Below are positions 32,739 through 42,680 of a stretch of DNA of 64,000 bases, piece by piece. The notes under the pieces were generated by a model. The model searched no databases and was not told the origin of the DNA. It worked only from the letters and a program-made list of their open reading frames with translations. Made by a program: the position numbers and the translations under genes. The first letter of the stretch is position 1. Every line of letters starts with the position of its first letter. Source of the DNA: Symbiodinium natans (lineage: Eukaryota > Sar > Dinophyceae > Suessiales > Symbiodiniaceae); assembly GCA_905221605.1 (NCBI GenBank), contig CAJNDS010002721.1, positions 60,001 to 124,000 of the forward strand, in the 5' to 3' direction.

Positions 32739-32853
32739 TTGGGATGTTCCCCTGCTTCTACTAGCAGTCCTGAATGGGGATTATAAATAGGGGGGGTACT
32801 CCAATCCCATTAAGGACTGTTATGGCCTGCTAGTATAAGGGGGAACTGCCTTT
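32739..32853 (+). mobile_element. family B intron element, copy 2
   Basis: Left end TTGGGATGTTCCCCTGCTTC, right end CTAGTATAAGGGGGAACTGCC. The interior GGGATTATAAATAGGGGG and AATCCCATTAAGGACTGTTA match copies 3-5. Confidence 0.75.
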
Positions 32854-32907
32854 GGGTCGGTGTCCATGGGAAAACCCGGCTGGATAAAGCAAGCCTTGGA
32901 TCAGTAG

Positions 32908-32974
32908 GAGGCCCCAAACGAGCATCGCGACCGCGCACGCGCAACCGCAGAAGCGGACGTGGCAGAACTACGTG
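32908..32974 (+). CDS. short exon, unrecognised
   Basis: After CAGTAG reads EAPNEHRDRARATAEADVAE then LR and one base, and reaches a GT donor (GTACC). The family B copy 3 begins 5 bp after the splice site. Confidence 0.55.
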
Positions 32975-32979
32975 GTACC

Positions 32980-33080
32980 TTGGGATGTTCCCCCTTATAC
33001 TAACAATCCTGAATCCGGATTACAATAGGGGGTACTATAATCCCGATTAAGGACTGCTAGTACAAGGGGGAACATCCCAA
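32980..33080 (+). mobile_element. family B intron element, copy 3
   Basis: A 101 bp element with long inverted ends: TTGGGATGTTCCCCCTTATA at the left, and GTACAAGGGGGAACATCCCAA reversed at the right, with about three mismatches over 31 bp. Confidence 0.85.
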
Positions 33081-33162
33081 TACCAAAGTCTTACATAAAG
33101 TGCCACAACGGTTGGACCATCGGGGGCCGCCTGACCAGATTCTCTAGCCGGCACGCGAATAG

Positions 33163-33455
33163 AGTATAATATAGTATAATATAGTATAATATAGTATAAT
33201 ATAGTATAATATAGTATAATATAGTATAATATAGTATAATATAGTATAATATAGTATAACATAGAATAATATAGTATAAAATAGTATAATATAGTATAAT
33301 ATAGTATAATAAAGTATAATATAGTAGAATATAGTAAAATATAGTAGAATATAGTAGAATATAATATAATATAGTAGAATATAGTAGAGTATAGTAGAAT
33401 ATAGTATAACATAGTAAAATATAGTATAATATGGGATAATATAGTATAACTTTAG
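33163..33455 (+). repeat. 10 bp minisatellite AGTATAATAT
   Basis: About 29 copies of a 10 bp unit, near perfect at the left and more variable at the right. It creates spurious Tyr-rich frames. Confidence 0.97.
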
Positions 33456-33989
33456 GCCTGCTCCATAGTTAGCTTTTTCAGCATGTGGTATGCGGAGAAG
33501 GCCTGGATCGAGCCAGAGGGGCATCCTTTACAGGCTCTTTTGGCATAAGGATGAGACGGGGAGCACTGACCAACGCAGCACATTGGCCTTGAGTCAGGAG
33601 AGGCAGGTTGAAAAGTAGGCTAGGGTGATCGTTCGATCTGATGACTTAGATCGAAGATTGTCATCGAAGATTTTGTGGCCTAGAGGCGGGTTTGGGAATC
33701 CTAGCGCATGCACAGGACTACTGGCGCCGGTTCGCCGAAAGTGTGCGATCCTGCATCCTGACAAGCGGCCCCATGCTTCAAGAATGCCTTGAAATGCAGC
33801 CATGTAGTCCGCGCAGCGAAAGTTTAATGCTTTGTAGAACAATGCACAACTGCTTCTTGTCCAAGGTATAAAGACGTTGTTGGCTGCCTTTGCAAAGTTC
33901 GCTGAGGCCTGCCGCAGCAACAGGCCGATGCTGGAGCACAGGCAGCAGTGTGCAGGGGACTGCCCAGAGTCGCAAGTGCCATGCCTCCA

Positions 33990-34185
33990 ATATATATATA
34001 TATATATATGTACACATATATATATATAGAATGCATGTACTGCATCGACTATTTTGTACATATATATATCTATATATATATATATATATATATATAGATA
34101 CATTCATATGTATCGTTGGCATATTATATATATGTATATATATATACACACCATATACATATACATATGTATATATATACAAGAT
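33990..34185. repeat. TA-rich microsatellite cluster
   Basis: Several (TA)n runs with TATACA/TATGTA words. Confidence 0.9.
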
Positions 34186-34291
34186 ATACCAGATGCAGAA
34201 GCTGAGGTGAGTTCTTGGCTTCCTTTCCTGATGCAGAAGCAGTGCTACAGCAAGGCAACCGAGCGGTGCAAGTCTGTGAAAAACTCACTCG

Positions 34292-34322
34292 GGTTTAGGG
34301 TTTAGGGTTTAGGGTTTAGGGC
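34292..34322 (-). repeat. TTTAGGG telomere-like tract
   Basis: Four TTTAGGG units. Confidence 0.9.
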
Positions 34323-34850
34323 TGCGGTCAACGTGATCTTGAAGCTTCTCTGTTCAGGCGGGGTGGCAGCCGCGGCCCAGAAAGTGGTGGCAAGAACCTC
34401 TGGCGCTTCAGAGTGTTTCGGCCTAACAACGTGGCCTGTCAGCAGCTTTAAGAATTTGAATGGGGTTTTAGGGGGTTATTCTAGTAATTTATAACGGGAC
34501 CAGAAGGGAATAGTCTTGTGGGGTTTTTGAAGTTGTGCAAGCCTGTCGTCCAGAAAGATGCGGGGAAGATCGTGTTCCCAAGGCTTTCGATGCAGATGAC
34601 GCGAAGCGTTCTGTGTTGGCTGGAGCACCCGAGAGTGAAGAAGGCAGCACTTGTGCAGCGACGTATCCGTCTCTTTGCATGGCCTGTTGGGCCCGAAAGG
34701 CCCGCAAGGCCCGAAAGGTTCAGCGGAATCGATAGGGGTTCCCGAGCTGGTGCTTGAACTTCGTCGCAAGCCCCCAAAGCCTCCATGCGGGGTTTAGGTT
34801 TGAGGTTCCCTTATTTTCGTTAAACCCCCATGTGTCGTCGTGATTTCAAG

Positions 34851-34928
34851 AGCCTGGAGGTGCTGCCCAAGGAGGACTTCGATGCGAAGGGCCTTACCTG
34901 GCTTCTCAACTTCATCGAGGCCGGATCG
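34851..34928 (+). CDS. short exon, unrecognised
   Basis: After TTTCAAG reads SLEVLPKEDFDAKGLTWLLN then FIEAGS, with a GT donor at 34929 (a GC donor at 34920 keeps the same phase). Joins in phase to the exon at 35088. Confidence 0.65.
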
Positions 34929-34938
34929 GTAGGAGGGG

Positions 34939-35056
34939 CTACTTGGAGGTTCAGATGGGTGGTTATAGGGCTCGATAGTTAGGGTAGCTGTGCTTATAGC
35001 CTTGCTTAGGGTACCTATAACCCTGCTTATAGCTACCCCCCCGAACCTCCAAGTAG
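34939..35056 (+). mobile_element. family C inverted-repeat element, copy 2
   Basis: A 118 bp element with perfect 14 bp inverted ends (CTACTTGGAGGTTC / GAACCTCCAAGTAG) inside intron 34929-35087. The interior is rich in GGTTATAG and GCTTATAGC. Confidence 0.88.
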
Positions 35057-35087
35057 GGTGGTGATGCATCGTGCCCGCCTTGTCCAG

Positions 35088-35150
35088 GATGTGGAGGAGG
35101 TCGAGGAGTGCAGCGAGGCAGATGTGGCAACGGCAAGACTCCCAGAAGCA
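35088..35150 (+). CDS. short acidic exon, unrecognised
   Basis: After TTGTCCAG reads DVEEVEECSEADVATARLPE then A. The phase fits exon 34851-34928. The family A copy 5 starts about 10 bp downstream. Confidence 0.6.
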
Positions 35151-35159
35151 CGGGGATAT

Positions 35160-35272
35160 GGGGGTTTACGAAAACAGGAGAGCCCCGAAGCTAGACCCCC
35201 AAAATCCCCCCAAACAGTAGCTTTCCCTTATAACAAGGACCCCAAGGTACCCCTGAAACATCGTACACCCCC
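35160..35272 (+). mobile_element. family A intron element, copy 5
   Basis: GGGGGTTTACGAAAACAGG to ATCGTACACCCCC, with interior GACCCCCAAAATCCCCC, CAGTAGCTTTCCC and ACCCCAAGGTACCCC. Confidence 0.8.
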
Positions 35273-35431
35273 ATCTTGCCCGGGACACTCATAGCTGTAA
35301 GCGCGCTGCGCGTCGACCGCCTCAGTCCCGCTGGACGGGCAGAGGATTGGTGGCGCTGTGGGGCTCGGGTGTAAAGGTCGCAGAGTGCCCAGAACTACAT
35401 CCTTGAGAATTTCCCTGACGTCTCTGCCCTT

Positions 35432-36286
35432 TTGTTTGGCGATACTCAATGGGGTGGGAAGACTTCGCCAGGCTTTGGCTCGGGGCTAAGACTACGCCTA
35501 CGCCGAAAGGTCCCACCGAGACAGCCCAGGAGGGGCCTTCTTCTAGGTATTACTGAGAAGGTGAAACAAAGGGGAGGCAGCCTCGGTCGTCCACGGCTGG
35601 GCCGAGACGAACTACACACTTTCTTTCATCTTCCTTGCGCATGTGGTTTTCACGTTCCACATGTGGGACTTCCCGCGTGGGCAGCGCATCCCGTGCGTCT
35701 CACAGATGGGTGCAATCTGAGGTGCTCAACGCCGACAAGGGTTTGCCGGTCTCGCGGCGTCTGGGATGCGCAATGGATGCCGGTGGTTGCACTTCAGCGC
35801 TCCTCGAGTCCTAGAGATCCTCACCTCCCCTCTTCCTCCGAGGCCGCTCCTGAACGCCGCAGCTCGCCTTCGACGGATGATCGCGGCCTATGCGCGAGGC
35901 AGTGCGTTCACATGCGTTCATTTGCATTCACCGTCGAATCTTTCGACGCCTCAGGCCTGGTGCTCGACATCTCCTCCACCCCATCGCCACTGACGGCTTC
36001 TGTACTAGGCAGCAGTGCTTCTGCGGTCCCTGGGCTCTCAGAAGGGGCTACAGGGTGGGGCATGTCAGCACGGCCACATGTGGCCACAATGTCACTAGCT
36101 TGTTATAACTTCTTGCAGCGGTGGCATGTGCGCTCGAGCATTCAAGGTTCAAGGAGGAAACAACTCGAGGAAACACCTAGAGTCTATCTCTCTTTTCTGC
36201 CCGGGGTCCTTTCAGTGGCTCCGGCTTACATTTCTACCTCCATGGTGCCTGTGCACAGCTTCTGCCGTCAGGTCAGGAAGGGTTGA
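35432..36286 (+). CDS. long open frame, unrecognised and doubtful
   Basis: An uninterrupted + frame of about 284 codons without a recognisable domain. Composition is Ser/Pro/Arg-rich, and the other frames also stay open in parts because of high GC. It could contain one or more exons. I do not claim a protein. Confidence 0.2.
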   Translation: MFGDTQWGGKTSPGFGSGLRLRLRRKVPPRQPRRGLLLGITEKVKQRGGSLGRPRLGRDELHTFFHLPCACGFHVPHVGLPAWAAHPVRLTDGCNLRCSTPTRVCRSRGVWDAQWMPVVALQRSSSPRDPHLPSSSEAAPERRSSPSTDDRGLCARQCVHMRSFAFTVESFDASGLVLDISSTPSPLTASVLGSSASAVPGLSEGATGWGMSARPHVATMSLACYNFLQRWHVRSSIQGSRRKQLEETPRVYLSFLPGVLSVAPAYISTSMVPVHSFCRQVRKG

Positions 36287-36799
36287 AACTTGTGGATTGC
36301 CATCCATGAAGCCTGAACTCCCAAACCCAAAGCCTTGTAATCCAGAGACCCCAGCTCAGGCCCTTTTTGCAGCAAAGGTCGTCCGGCAAGTTGGCCTGGG
36401 ACCCAGCCTTGTACATGGACGTTACGAAATAGAAACACCAAAGGGGCGCATAACATCGATCAACCCCAACCCCCCCCCCCCCCCCACAAAGGAAGCCCTT
36501 ACCCCAACATTGTACCAGCATCTCAGGTGGAGACATTGACCTGTGTCGCATGGGGGCATACGCTCTGACGCCCCAAGGCCGGTTCGCGTAAAGCCTAGTG
36601 TGGGGCCCAAGCCAAACCCATCACAGCCCAAGCCCACGCCCACAACGTTCCAGGAGCGCATCTCAAATGGTTTCCTCTGGATGGAGTGCGGCTTCCGAAT
36701 CTCAGCAACGATCTCCCGGATCCTTTTGCCACCCGGACTGAGAGCAGCTCCGCGCGCTCGAGAGCCACGTTGAGTCAAAGCCATGTGCCACAAGCAACA

Positions 36800-36893
36800 T
36801 ACCCAAAGGCTCCAATGTAGTTCCTTTTTGGGGTAGATTTACAGGATTCTAGTATACTAGCCCAGAAAGGTACTACATAGGAGCCTTTGGGTA
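36800..36893. mobile_element. family D inverted-repeat element
   Basis: A 94 bp element with ends TACCCAAAGGCTCC-A-ATGTA and TACAT-A-GGAGCCTTTGGGTA, complementary over 22 bp with one mismatch. The next inner bases (TTCCTTTTTGGGG / CCCAGAAAGG) are also partly complementary. No flanking exon was identified. Confidence 0.8.
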
Positions 36894-37011
36894 AGGTGCA
36901 CTTCGCGCCCCAGCACATGGGAAGCGAGAAGTTCCTCAAGTGGTGACCTGGCGTGGACAGCGCTTGTCAAGTCTTGTCACGCTTGTCCATGCTCCCAGCA
37001 CCTTGACACCC

Positions 37012-37101
37012 AAAACCCTAAACCCCAAACCCTAAACCCTAAATCCTGAACCCTAAACCCTAAACCCTAAACCCGAAACCCTAAACCCTAAACCCTAAAC
37101 A
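37012..37101 (+). repeat. CCCTAAA telomere-like tract
   Basis: About 12 CCCTAAA units with a few variants, 27 bp before the exon at 37128. Confidence 0.92.
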
Positions 37102-37127
37102 CCGTTGCTCGACAAGGTTTCTGGCAG

Positions 37128-37209
37128 TGTGCGCTGCCGCGGGGATGGTGGCCAGCTCGTCCAGGGCCAGCAAAGAGGAGTTTGCCAAGGCGACATCGCC
37201 CTCAGCTCG
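37128..37209 (+). CDS. short exon, unrecognised
   Basis: After CTGGCAG reads CAAAGMVASSSRASKEEFAK then ATSPSA. It is enclosed between a CCCTAAA tract and a TTTAGGG tract, so the exon is framed by oppositely oriented telomere-like repeats. Confidence 0.5.
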
Positions 37210-37277
37210 GGTTTAGGGTTTAGGGTTTAGGGTTTAGGGTTTAGGGTTTAGGGTTTAGGGTTTAGGGTTTAGGGATT
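37208..37277 (-). repeat. TTTAGGG telomere-like tract
   Basis: About nine TTTAGGG units directly after the exon. Confidence 0.93.
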
Positions 37278-37282
37278 AGGGG

Positions 37283-37382
37283 GTTACCCCTAACATACCC
37301 ATATATACCGCATATGTACCCCATATATACCCCTGACATGCCCATATATACCCCTGATGTACCCCTAATATATACCCCCAAA
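37283..37382 (+). repeat. CATATATACCCC minisatellite
   Basis: Irregular copies of a unit close to CCCATATATACCCCTGA. Confidence 0.75.
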
Positions 37383-37491
37383 GTACTATAATCCTGACTA
37401 TTTAGACTGGAGAGGGAGCCTCCTGAATAGGTCTCTGGAGGGTCGGAGCCAGTAAAGCGCCCTACGATTGGGGACTGTCTGACTGTTTCAG

Positions 37492-37557
37492 GCCGTGCAG
37501 AGTGCAGCCGCAGAGAAGATGGGGTGGAAAACGGGGAGCAGCAAGGTCACTTGGAAG
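37492..37557 (+). CDS. short exon, unrecognised
   Basis: Reads AVQSAAAEKMGWKTGSSKVT then WK between TTTCAG and a GT donor, 66 nt, phase 0 to phase 0. Confidence 0.6.
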
Positions 37558-37935
37558 GTTTTAGAAGCATGACGTCCTAGCCACTATGCTTTGCTTTGGG
37601 TGTCGCCCTTCTCGTCAGTGAATCTCAGGGCTTAGCAGTACCAACTCTGGCGTGCATTGCCTCGCGCGTGCTGCTGAACCGTCAGGCCCGGAGACACCCC
37701 TGAAGGACTTCATGTTTTCAAGGCTTTCACTGCGTTCAGGTCTTCAGCATCCCCGAATGTCCCCTTCTGCCCCAAGCAACACCCAAAAGCCCCCCAAAAG
37801 CAGCCAGAAACCCCAAAAGCCCAAAAGGAAACAACCCTCAACCCTCATAAATGCCTCCCCAAAAAACCTCTAAACCCTAAACCCAAAACCCTAAACTCTC
37901 AACCCTAAACCCCAAAAGCCTCTCGTTCTCGAGAG

Positions 37936-38011
37936 GTCGCTGTTGCCGAAGGCCTCGAGGTCCTGCGCGACTGGGCCTGCGAGCACCTCGAAACGGAGAA
38001 GACACCCAGGG
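37936..38011 (+). CDS. short exon, unrecognised
   Basis: After CGAGAG reads VAVAEGLEVLRDWACEHLET then EKTPR, with a probable GC donor. CCCTAAA units lie upstream (37873-37912) and TTTAGGG units downstream (38037-38090). Confidence 0.6.
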
Positions 38012-38097
38012 CAAGGCCGGTTGAGGGTGTATATACGGTTTAGGGTTGAGGGTTCAGGGTTGAGGTTTTAGGGTTTAGGGTTTCGGGTTTAGGTATA

Positions 38098-38198
38098 TTG
38101 GGATGCTCCCCCTTATTCTAACAGTCCTTGAAAGGGATTTTTGTGCCCCCTATTACAATCCCTATTAAGAATTGTTAGTACAAGGGGGAACATCCCAA
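38098..38198 (+). mobile_element. family B intron element, copy 4
   Basis: A 101 bp element, the same length as copy 3. Ends TTGGGATGCTCCCCCTTATT and GTACAAGGGGGAACATCCCAA. Interior GGGATTTTTGTGCCCCCTAT, then TACAATCCCTATTAAG. Confidence 0.88.
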
Positions 38199-39240
38199 TG
38201 TGTATATGATTATGTTGTCTTATGAATATATTTGTATAAAAAGTGTCATTTGTTATGATGGTGTATATCTGATTATGTTGCACTTTCAGTATATTTGCAT
38301 AAGGTAATATTTGTTATACCATATTCCCATACTTCCAGTACAAATATTACACTAGTCTACAATGTTGTGTTTGTGATATGAGGGTAAGCTGGCGTAGGCT
38401 GTAGCCACTGTGTGGCTTGTTCGGAGAAAGCCGACAGCTATGACTTGTGGGTTCTCCTCGTTTCTTCTTTCATGTTAGACCGCTGGCAGGAGCCGAAGTT
38501 TGCTGGTGAATCGCATGTTTTCCGGGCTTCTTCCGCACTTCGAGGCGGGGACCAGCACCTGGCTTTTTCTTTGTCATATTTCAAACCCTATAAGGAACAA
38601 GCGTTTAGTTTTTTAATCGTATGCCAACCATGAACTAGTTTTGATGTGGCTTTCATCTTCAACTCTTTCCTTGTGACCCTCGTGCAGGCCGTCACGAACA
38701 AGGAAGAAGATTCGACTCAACTTCCCCCGAGGTAGTGGTTGCTCACACGCGGATCGATCCTGTTCACCTGAGTGTAGAGAGTGCACACTTGCATGTGATC
38801 TCGAAGCTTGAAGCGCAGCCACCCCAGACACTTTGAATTATCCATGTGCTTTTTCCATGTGCCTTTCACCTTTCCGCCTCGATCCCACCGTGGAATGTCC
38901 TTAAAGGAAGTTTCTCCAACAAGCTTTGCCGCACCTGTGTCTTTTGCAAGTGCCACATGTCGAGTTGGCAAAGGGCAGCCGCTTGCAGGAAATTCCTCGA
39001 GCAGCTCGCGCACCACCTGGCGCTGCTTGTGCTGGGGTCTGGCGGGCAGAGCAGCGCGGGCTGGTGGGGGCCCAAGTTTTGGGGTTTCTGGAGCCGTACC
39101 GGACGAATCCTGCGAGCCATTGGAAAGGGCTCAAACAAATCTACCCAGGTTGGAGAACGTCCTCACAAACCCTCGCCAAGCTCAAGAATCGTACTGGCCG
39201 ACAATGCCAGACAGCGAGGACCGCCCACTGCACCGCTTGA
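38199..39240. other. no supportable gene
   Basis: AT-rich start (38200-38370), then mixed sequence. The long + frames here (38808-39839 and 38846-39388) continue into repeats, and their translated halves do not look like protein. Confidence 0.35.
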
Positions 39241-39253
39241 AAGCTGCAAAGAA

Positions 39254-39256
<3 letters not shown>

Positions 39257-39313
<57 letters not shown>

Positions 39314-39362
39314 CGGGGGGTCACCCCCAAGCCCCCAAGAAAGAAAGAAAGAAAGAGAGAGT
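39257..39362 (+). repeat. (GA)n and GAAA simple repeats
   Basis: GA microsatellite with a central C interruption, then GAAA units. Confidence 0.95.
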
Positions 39363-39409
39363 GGGCCGTCGTGGCCGGGTTCGCTTAGGGGGGGCCTCTC
39401 CGCTGGGCA

Positions 39410-39438
39410 GCGGCAGCAGCGGCGGCGGCGGCGGCGGC

Positions 39439-39494
<56 letters not shown>
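39410..39494 (+). repeat. (CGG)n/(CAG)n trinucleotide tract
   Basis: About seven CGG units followed by about 18 CAG units. Confidence 0.97.
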
Positions 39495-39495
<1 letters not shown>

Positions 39496-39497
39496 TG

Positions 39498-39690
39498 AAG
39501 AAGAACAAGAGCAAGAAAAAAAACAAGAACAAGAACAAGAACAGGAACAGGAACCAGGAACCAAGAACCGAGAACCGAGAACCGAGAACCGAGAACCGAG
39601 AACCGAGAACCAAGAACCAAGAACCAAGAACCAAGAACCAGGAACCAGGAACCAGGAACCAGGAACCAAGAACAAGAACAAGAACAATAA
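39498..39690 (+). repeat. AGAACC/AGAACA hexamer array
   Basis: AAGAACAAG, then GGAACC, GAGAACC and AAGAACC units in successive homogeneous blocks. Confidence 0.92.
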
Positions 39691-39733
39691 CAATGCTCTG
39701 TAGCTCCTTTTTGCCGGGCCCCCGTCATCGCAG

Positions 39734-39804
39734 GAAGCGGCGGTGGTGGGTGCCATGGGCTACGTGGGCTGGTGCCTTGACAATGTTGGTGGCTCCAGAT
39801 CCTG
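39734..39804 (+). CDS. short exon, unrecognised
   Basis: After ATCGCAG reads EAAVVGAMGYVGWCLDNVGG then SRS before a TGA. The real exon probably ends before the stop, but could be terminal. Confidence 0.45.
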
Positions 39805-40400
39805 AAGCGGAGCACGACCCCGCCTGGCAGTGCGCATGAGCTAGGATCAGTCTCTAGGCGGACAGCATGCGAGGTACACCTGTCCGAATGGACATCCCTA
39901 TTCCGTCGGCGAGTGCACGAGGTCTTGCAGTGTTGGTAGTCTGCTCCTTCTGTCCGTCAATTTTGCTTGGAGTGCTGGAAAGGGCACATTGAGGGCACTG
40001 TGAGCCTGGGCGCAAGGCCGATGCAGAAGGGCATCTGTCCAGCGCCTGGTTGTGGAGCATCGATTGGGGGCGAACACCACCAGAATGTGCAGCTTGGAGA
40101 TGACCTGGTCCATAGGCGATGTGTAGCTGCATTGTAGCTTTTTTTCTGCAACTCTTTGGCACGTTTGCCGTGCTCTGATCCCAGGCAGGGGGTCCGTAGC
40201 ATCAACGAGGAGCGCCTGCTGAGGTGGGTGGACTTGGGGGAGTTGGACCATTCCGAAGATGTCTTTGACCCCCTTTGACCTACTTCTCAAAAAAGCCCCA
40301 GGCACCGGTCGCAGCCTGGCTACATTGCCGCAACCAGCGACATGCTGGATCGGGTCTCAGTCGGTCTCAGCTCCCTTGGATCCCTCAAGAGCCTTGAGGG
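39805..40400. other. no supportable gene
   Basis: Overlapping frames on both strands only (minus 39854-40305, plus 40259-40741). No exon-like composition. Confidence 0.4.
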
Positions 40401-40483
40401 TGACTGGGTGCCCTATAACCCCTAAAAAAAGATCCTTAATAGGGTTGATTGTGGCGACTACAAGGCCGAATAGCCCATCCTGG
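40401..40483 (-). mobile_element. family E intron element, copy 1 (one end lost)
   Basis: CTTAATAGGGTTGATTGTGG through AAGGCCGAATAGCCCATCC TGG matches the reverse complement of copy 2. The 11 bp end GCCCATCCTGG is intact; the other end is degraded. It stops 11 bp before the exon at 40494. Confidence 0.7.
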
Positions 40484-40493
40484 TTTTCCCCAG

Positions 40494-40580
40494 GACCAGA
40501 CCATCGTGAACCAGTTCAAGCGCCAGCTGAACATGCGGGGCCTCAAGGCCTTGCGCCTCGTGATGCGCACGGCGCTCTGG
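40494..40580 (+). CDS. short exon, unrecognised
   Basis: Between CCCCAG and a GT donor. Reads DQTIVNQFKRQLNMRGLKAL then RLVMRTALW, exactly 29 codons. Flanked on both sides by family E elements. The basic amphipathic sequence has no family match that I recognise. Confidence 0.65.
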
Positions 40581-40609
40581 GTGCCCCGGCATCTTGTGAG
40601 CGGAACACA

Positions 40610-40700
40610 CCAGGATGGGCCATCATAGGCCTTTTTATCCCCATAATGAACCCTATAAAGGGCCTTTTAAGGTATTCTCGGGTATACCAGCCCATCCTGG
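40610..40700 (+). mobile_element. family E intron element, copy 2
   Basis: A 91 bp element with perfect 11 bp inverted ends (CCAGGATGGGC / GCCCATCCTGG). Confidence 0.82.
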
Positions 40701-40931
40701 CAGGGGGCAGCATCAGTGAGTTGTATCTTTATGTCAGCTGAGTTGTTGCAAGGTGAGCCTGAGCTCGGAGTCTCCAAGCGCCGTCGTAAGCTGCGTGCTT
40801 CCAGGCACAGCTGCGAGCGAACGGTGCCTTTGAGAGGTTTTGGCCCCAAAGTAGGGGAAAGGCCTCAACCCAATGGTAAATTGACTCCATAAACGCACAT
40901 TCGCGTCCGCACGCCGCACGCCGCATGCTGC

Positions 40932-41027
40932 ATCTGTGCGCACACGCACACGCACACGCACACGCACTCGCACTCGCACACGCACATGCACACGCACACG
41001 CACACGCACACGCACACGCACACACTT
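40932..41027 (+). repeat. CACACG microsatellite
   Basis: ACACGC hexamers with a CTCGCA variant block in the middle. Confidence 0.95.
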
Positions 41028-41240
41028 GTGCAGACTCGTGCATCGTTCATGTTGACTGCGCAGCGGCTGCGTGGGCGTCAATCACAGGGTTGCCTAAAGT
41101 AGCCGTCTTGCCGAGCATGTCTAGTTTCCTTTCTCATTCCCAAACTGCTTCTATTCTCATGCTGCCACGACCCCAGTTGGAAACAACTTTTTGGCGGATG
41201 GGAGGCGTAGAATGCTACAGAACGCTCCAACACATCTGAG

Positions 41241-41290
41241 GGACGCGGCGAAGGAGCTTTACCAACTCATCTGCGAGGACAGCTTGCTTT
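41241..41290 (+). CDS. short exon, unrecognised
   Basis: After CTGAG reads DAAKELYQLICEDSLL before a TAA. The likely splice end is GACAG|CTT or earlier. Confidence 0.4.
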
Positions 41291-41689
41291 AAGGCAAGGT
41301 CCTTGTCGAGTCCTGGCAGCCCCTCCCCAGTATCCGTTGATTCCATAAACCCTAAACCCCAAACCCTAAGCCCTTCTTAACCCTCTTCTGGCTCTCTTAA
41401 ACGGGGACCTTGTTCAGAGGGTCTATAGCCCCAAGGGTCCCCCGTAATCCTGTCCCTTACGGGGGGCCCTTTCTCCTGAAATCCAGGACTGGAAGGCTCT
41501 GCTGAACCGCACGAAGCTGCCTCCGCGGGAGCCGCCCGGACTTCGAACTCCGCAGTCTTCTTTCTTTCAAGCTTGAAGGGTTTTTGTGATCTTTTGTGCT
41601 ATTTCTTCACGGCCAGTTCAAGTTCTCGAAGTCATGGTCCTTTGTCGGGTACGAGAAATACAAGGGTCCATGCGTTTGATGGTTTAGCA

Positions 41690-41812
41690 GGCACCGTACC
41701 CAAAAACGGACCCTACTTTACGGAGCCGTCTCGACTAGGGGCCCAAAACCTACAAACCATGGTTTTCTTATAGGGGCCCTTATGCCCCCAATAGTAGGAT
41801 CCTTATGTTTAT
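41690..41812 (+). mobile_element. family A-like element, degenerate copy
   Basis: ACCCAAAAACGGACCCTACT, GGGGCCCAAAACC, TTCTTATAGGGGCCC and CCCCAATAGTAGGATCC recall the family A interior. Ends are unclear. Confidence 0.4.
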
Positions 41813-41883
41813 GTGTTGTTTTTTGTTTTTTTTTACGCCCCCTGTTGGTTGCTCTCCTGAGTCTGAGACACCCCGACACTTAG

Positions 41884-41941
41884 GCTCGGGGCCTGGCTGC
41901 ATCTCACGCTGATGAGATGTCCAACTATCTGCCGCCACTTG
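41884..41941 (+). CDS. short exon, unrecognised
   Basis: After CTTAG reads ARGLAASHADEMSNYLPPL plus one base, and ends at a consensus GTAAGG donor. TTTAGGG-like repeats begin immediately in the intron. Confidence 0.55.
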
Positions 41942-41947
41942 GTAAGG

Positions 41948-42035
41948 GCTTAGGGTTGAAGGTTTTAGGGTTTAGCGTTTCGGGTTTTAGGGTTTCGGGT
42001 TTTAGGTTTTTCGGGTTTTGGGTTTAGGGGTGGAA
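41948..42035 (-). repeat. degenerate TTTAGGG/TTTCGGG tract
   Basis: Mixed TTTTAGGG, TTTAGCG and TTTCGGG units directly downstream of the donor at 41942. Confidence 0.8.
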
Positions 42036-42301
42036 GATCTTCAAGAGAGCGGAAGGGATTCCTTGCCCTGGGCCTTGTGAGAAGGAATCATTCCCGACGA
42101 GACAGAGCGAGCAAACTTTGAGCTCAACTTTCAGGCCAGGCCGCTTGACTGTAGGCCCAGGGAATGGAATGCCTTGTCTGTCTGATGTCCTCGAGTCCTC
42201 GAGCTTGGGAGCCGAATGCCAATCTGCAAGCTGCTGTATCTAGGAGAAGAGTGTTTGAGTTCAAGAGGTGATGAGTGGGAATGATTGGGCATGGAATGCA
42301 G

Positions 42302-42680
42302 GTGGCCTCCGAGCAGGCTTTCAATCTCTGCGCGACGCAACAGGAGGTGCGTGCATGGCGTGCAGTTCGCGAGCAGTTTGTAGGCTTGGTCTGGATGCAT
42401 GTTAGGGTGCAAGGGGTATCACGGGGTATGTTCTTGACGAGAGGAGCGCAAGCGAATGGACGTGGGTGCCGACTACACTGCTGCTGCATGCATGGCGTTC
42501 GGAGAGAAGGCTTGGCGCGAGCTGGGCGCATCTTGTCCATTCCATTTGGCATGGCTTCGCTGTTGCAGCATGTTGCAGCAGCTTTCCTTCGCTTTTGCAC
42601 AGCGGACATACAACACGATGCCAAGGACAATTGGGACAAGAGCCTTTACGAGACCGTAGCGCCATGGCAAGCAGGTCCTT
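42302..42680 (+). CDS. exon-like segments, unrecognised
   Basis: After GAATGCAG reads VASEQAFNLCATQQEVRAWR. Further right, the same open + frame contains DIQHDAKDNWDKSLYETVAP. The long frame (42275-42682) as a whole is mixed, so introns are likely within it. Confidence 0.3.

Noticed and set aside
33047-33524. Tyr/Ile-rich minus-strand frames
   Set aside because: Direct product of the AGTATAATAT minisatellite.
38808-39839. 343-codon + strand frame
   Set aside because: Most of it translates GA, CAG and AGAACC repeats; the left part has no recognisable domain and overlaps similar frames on the other strand.
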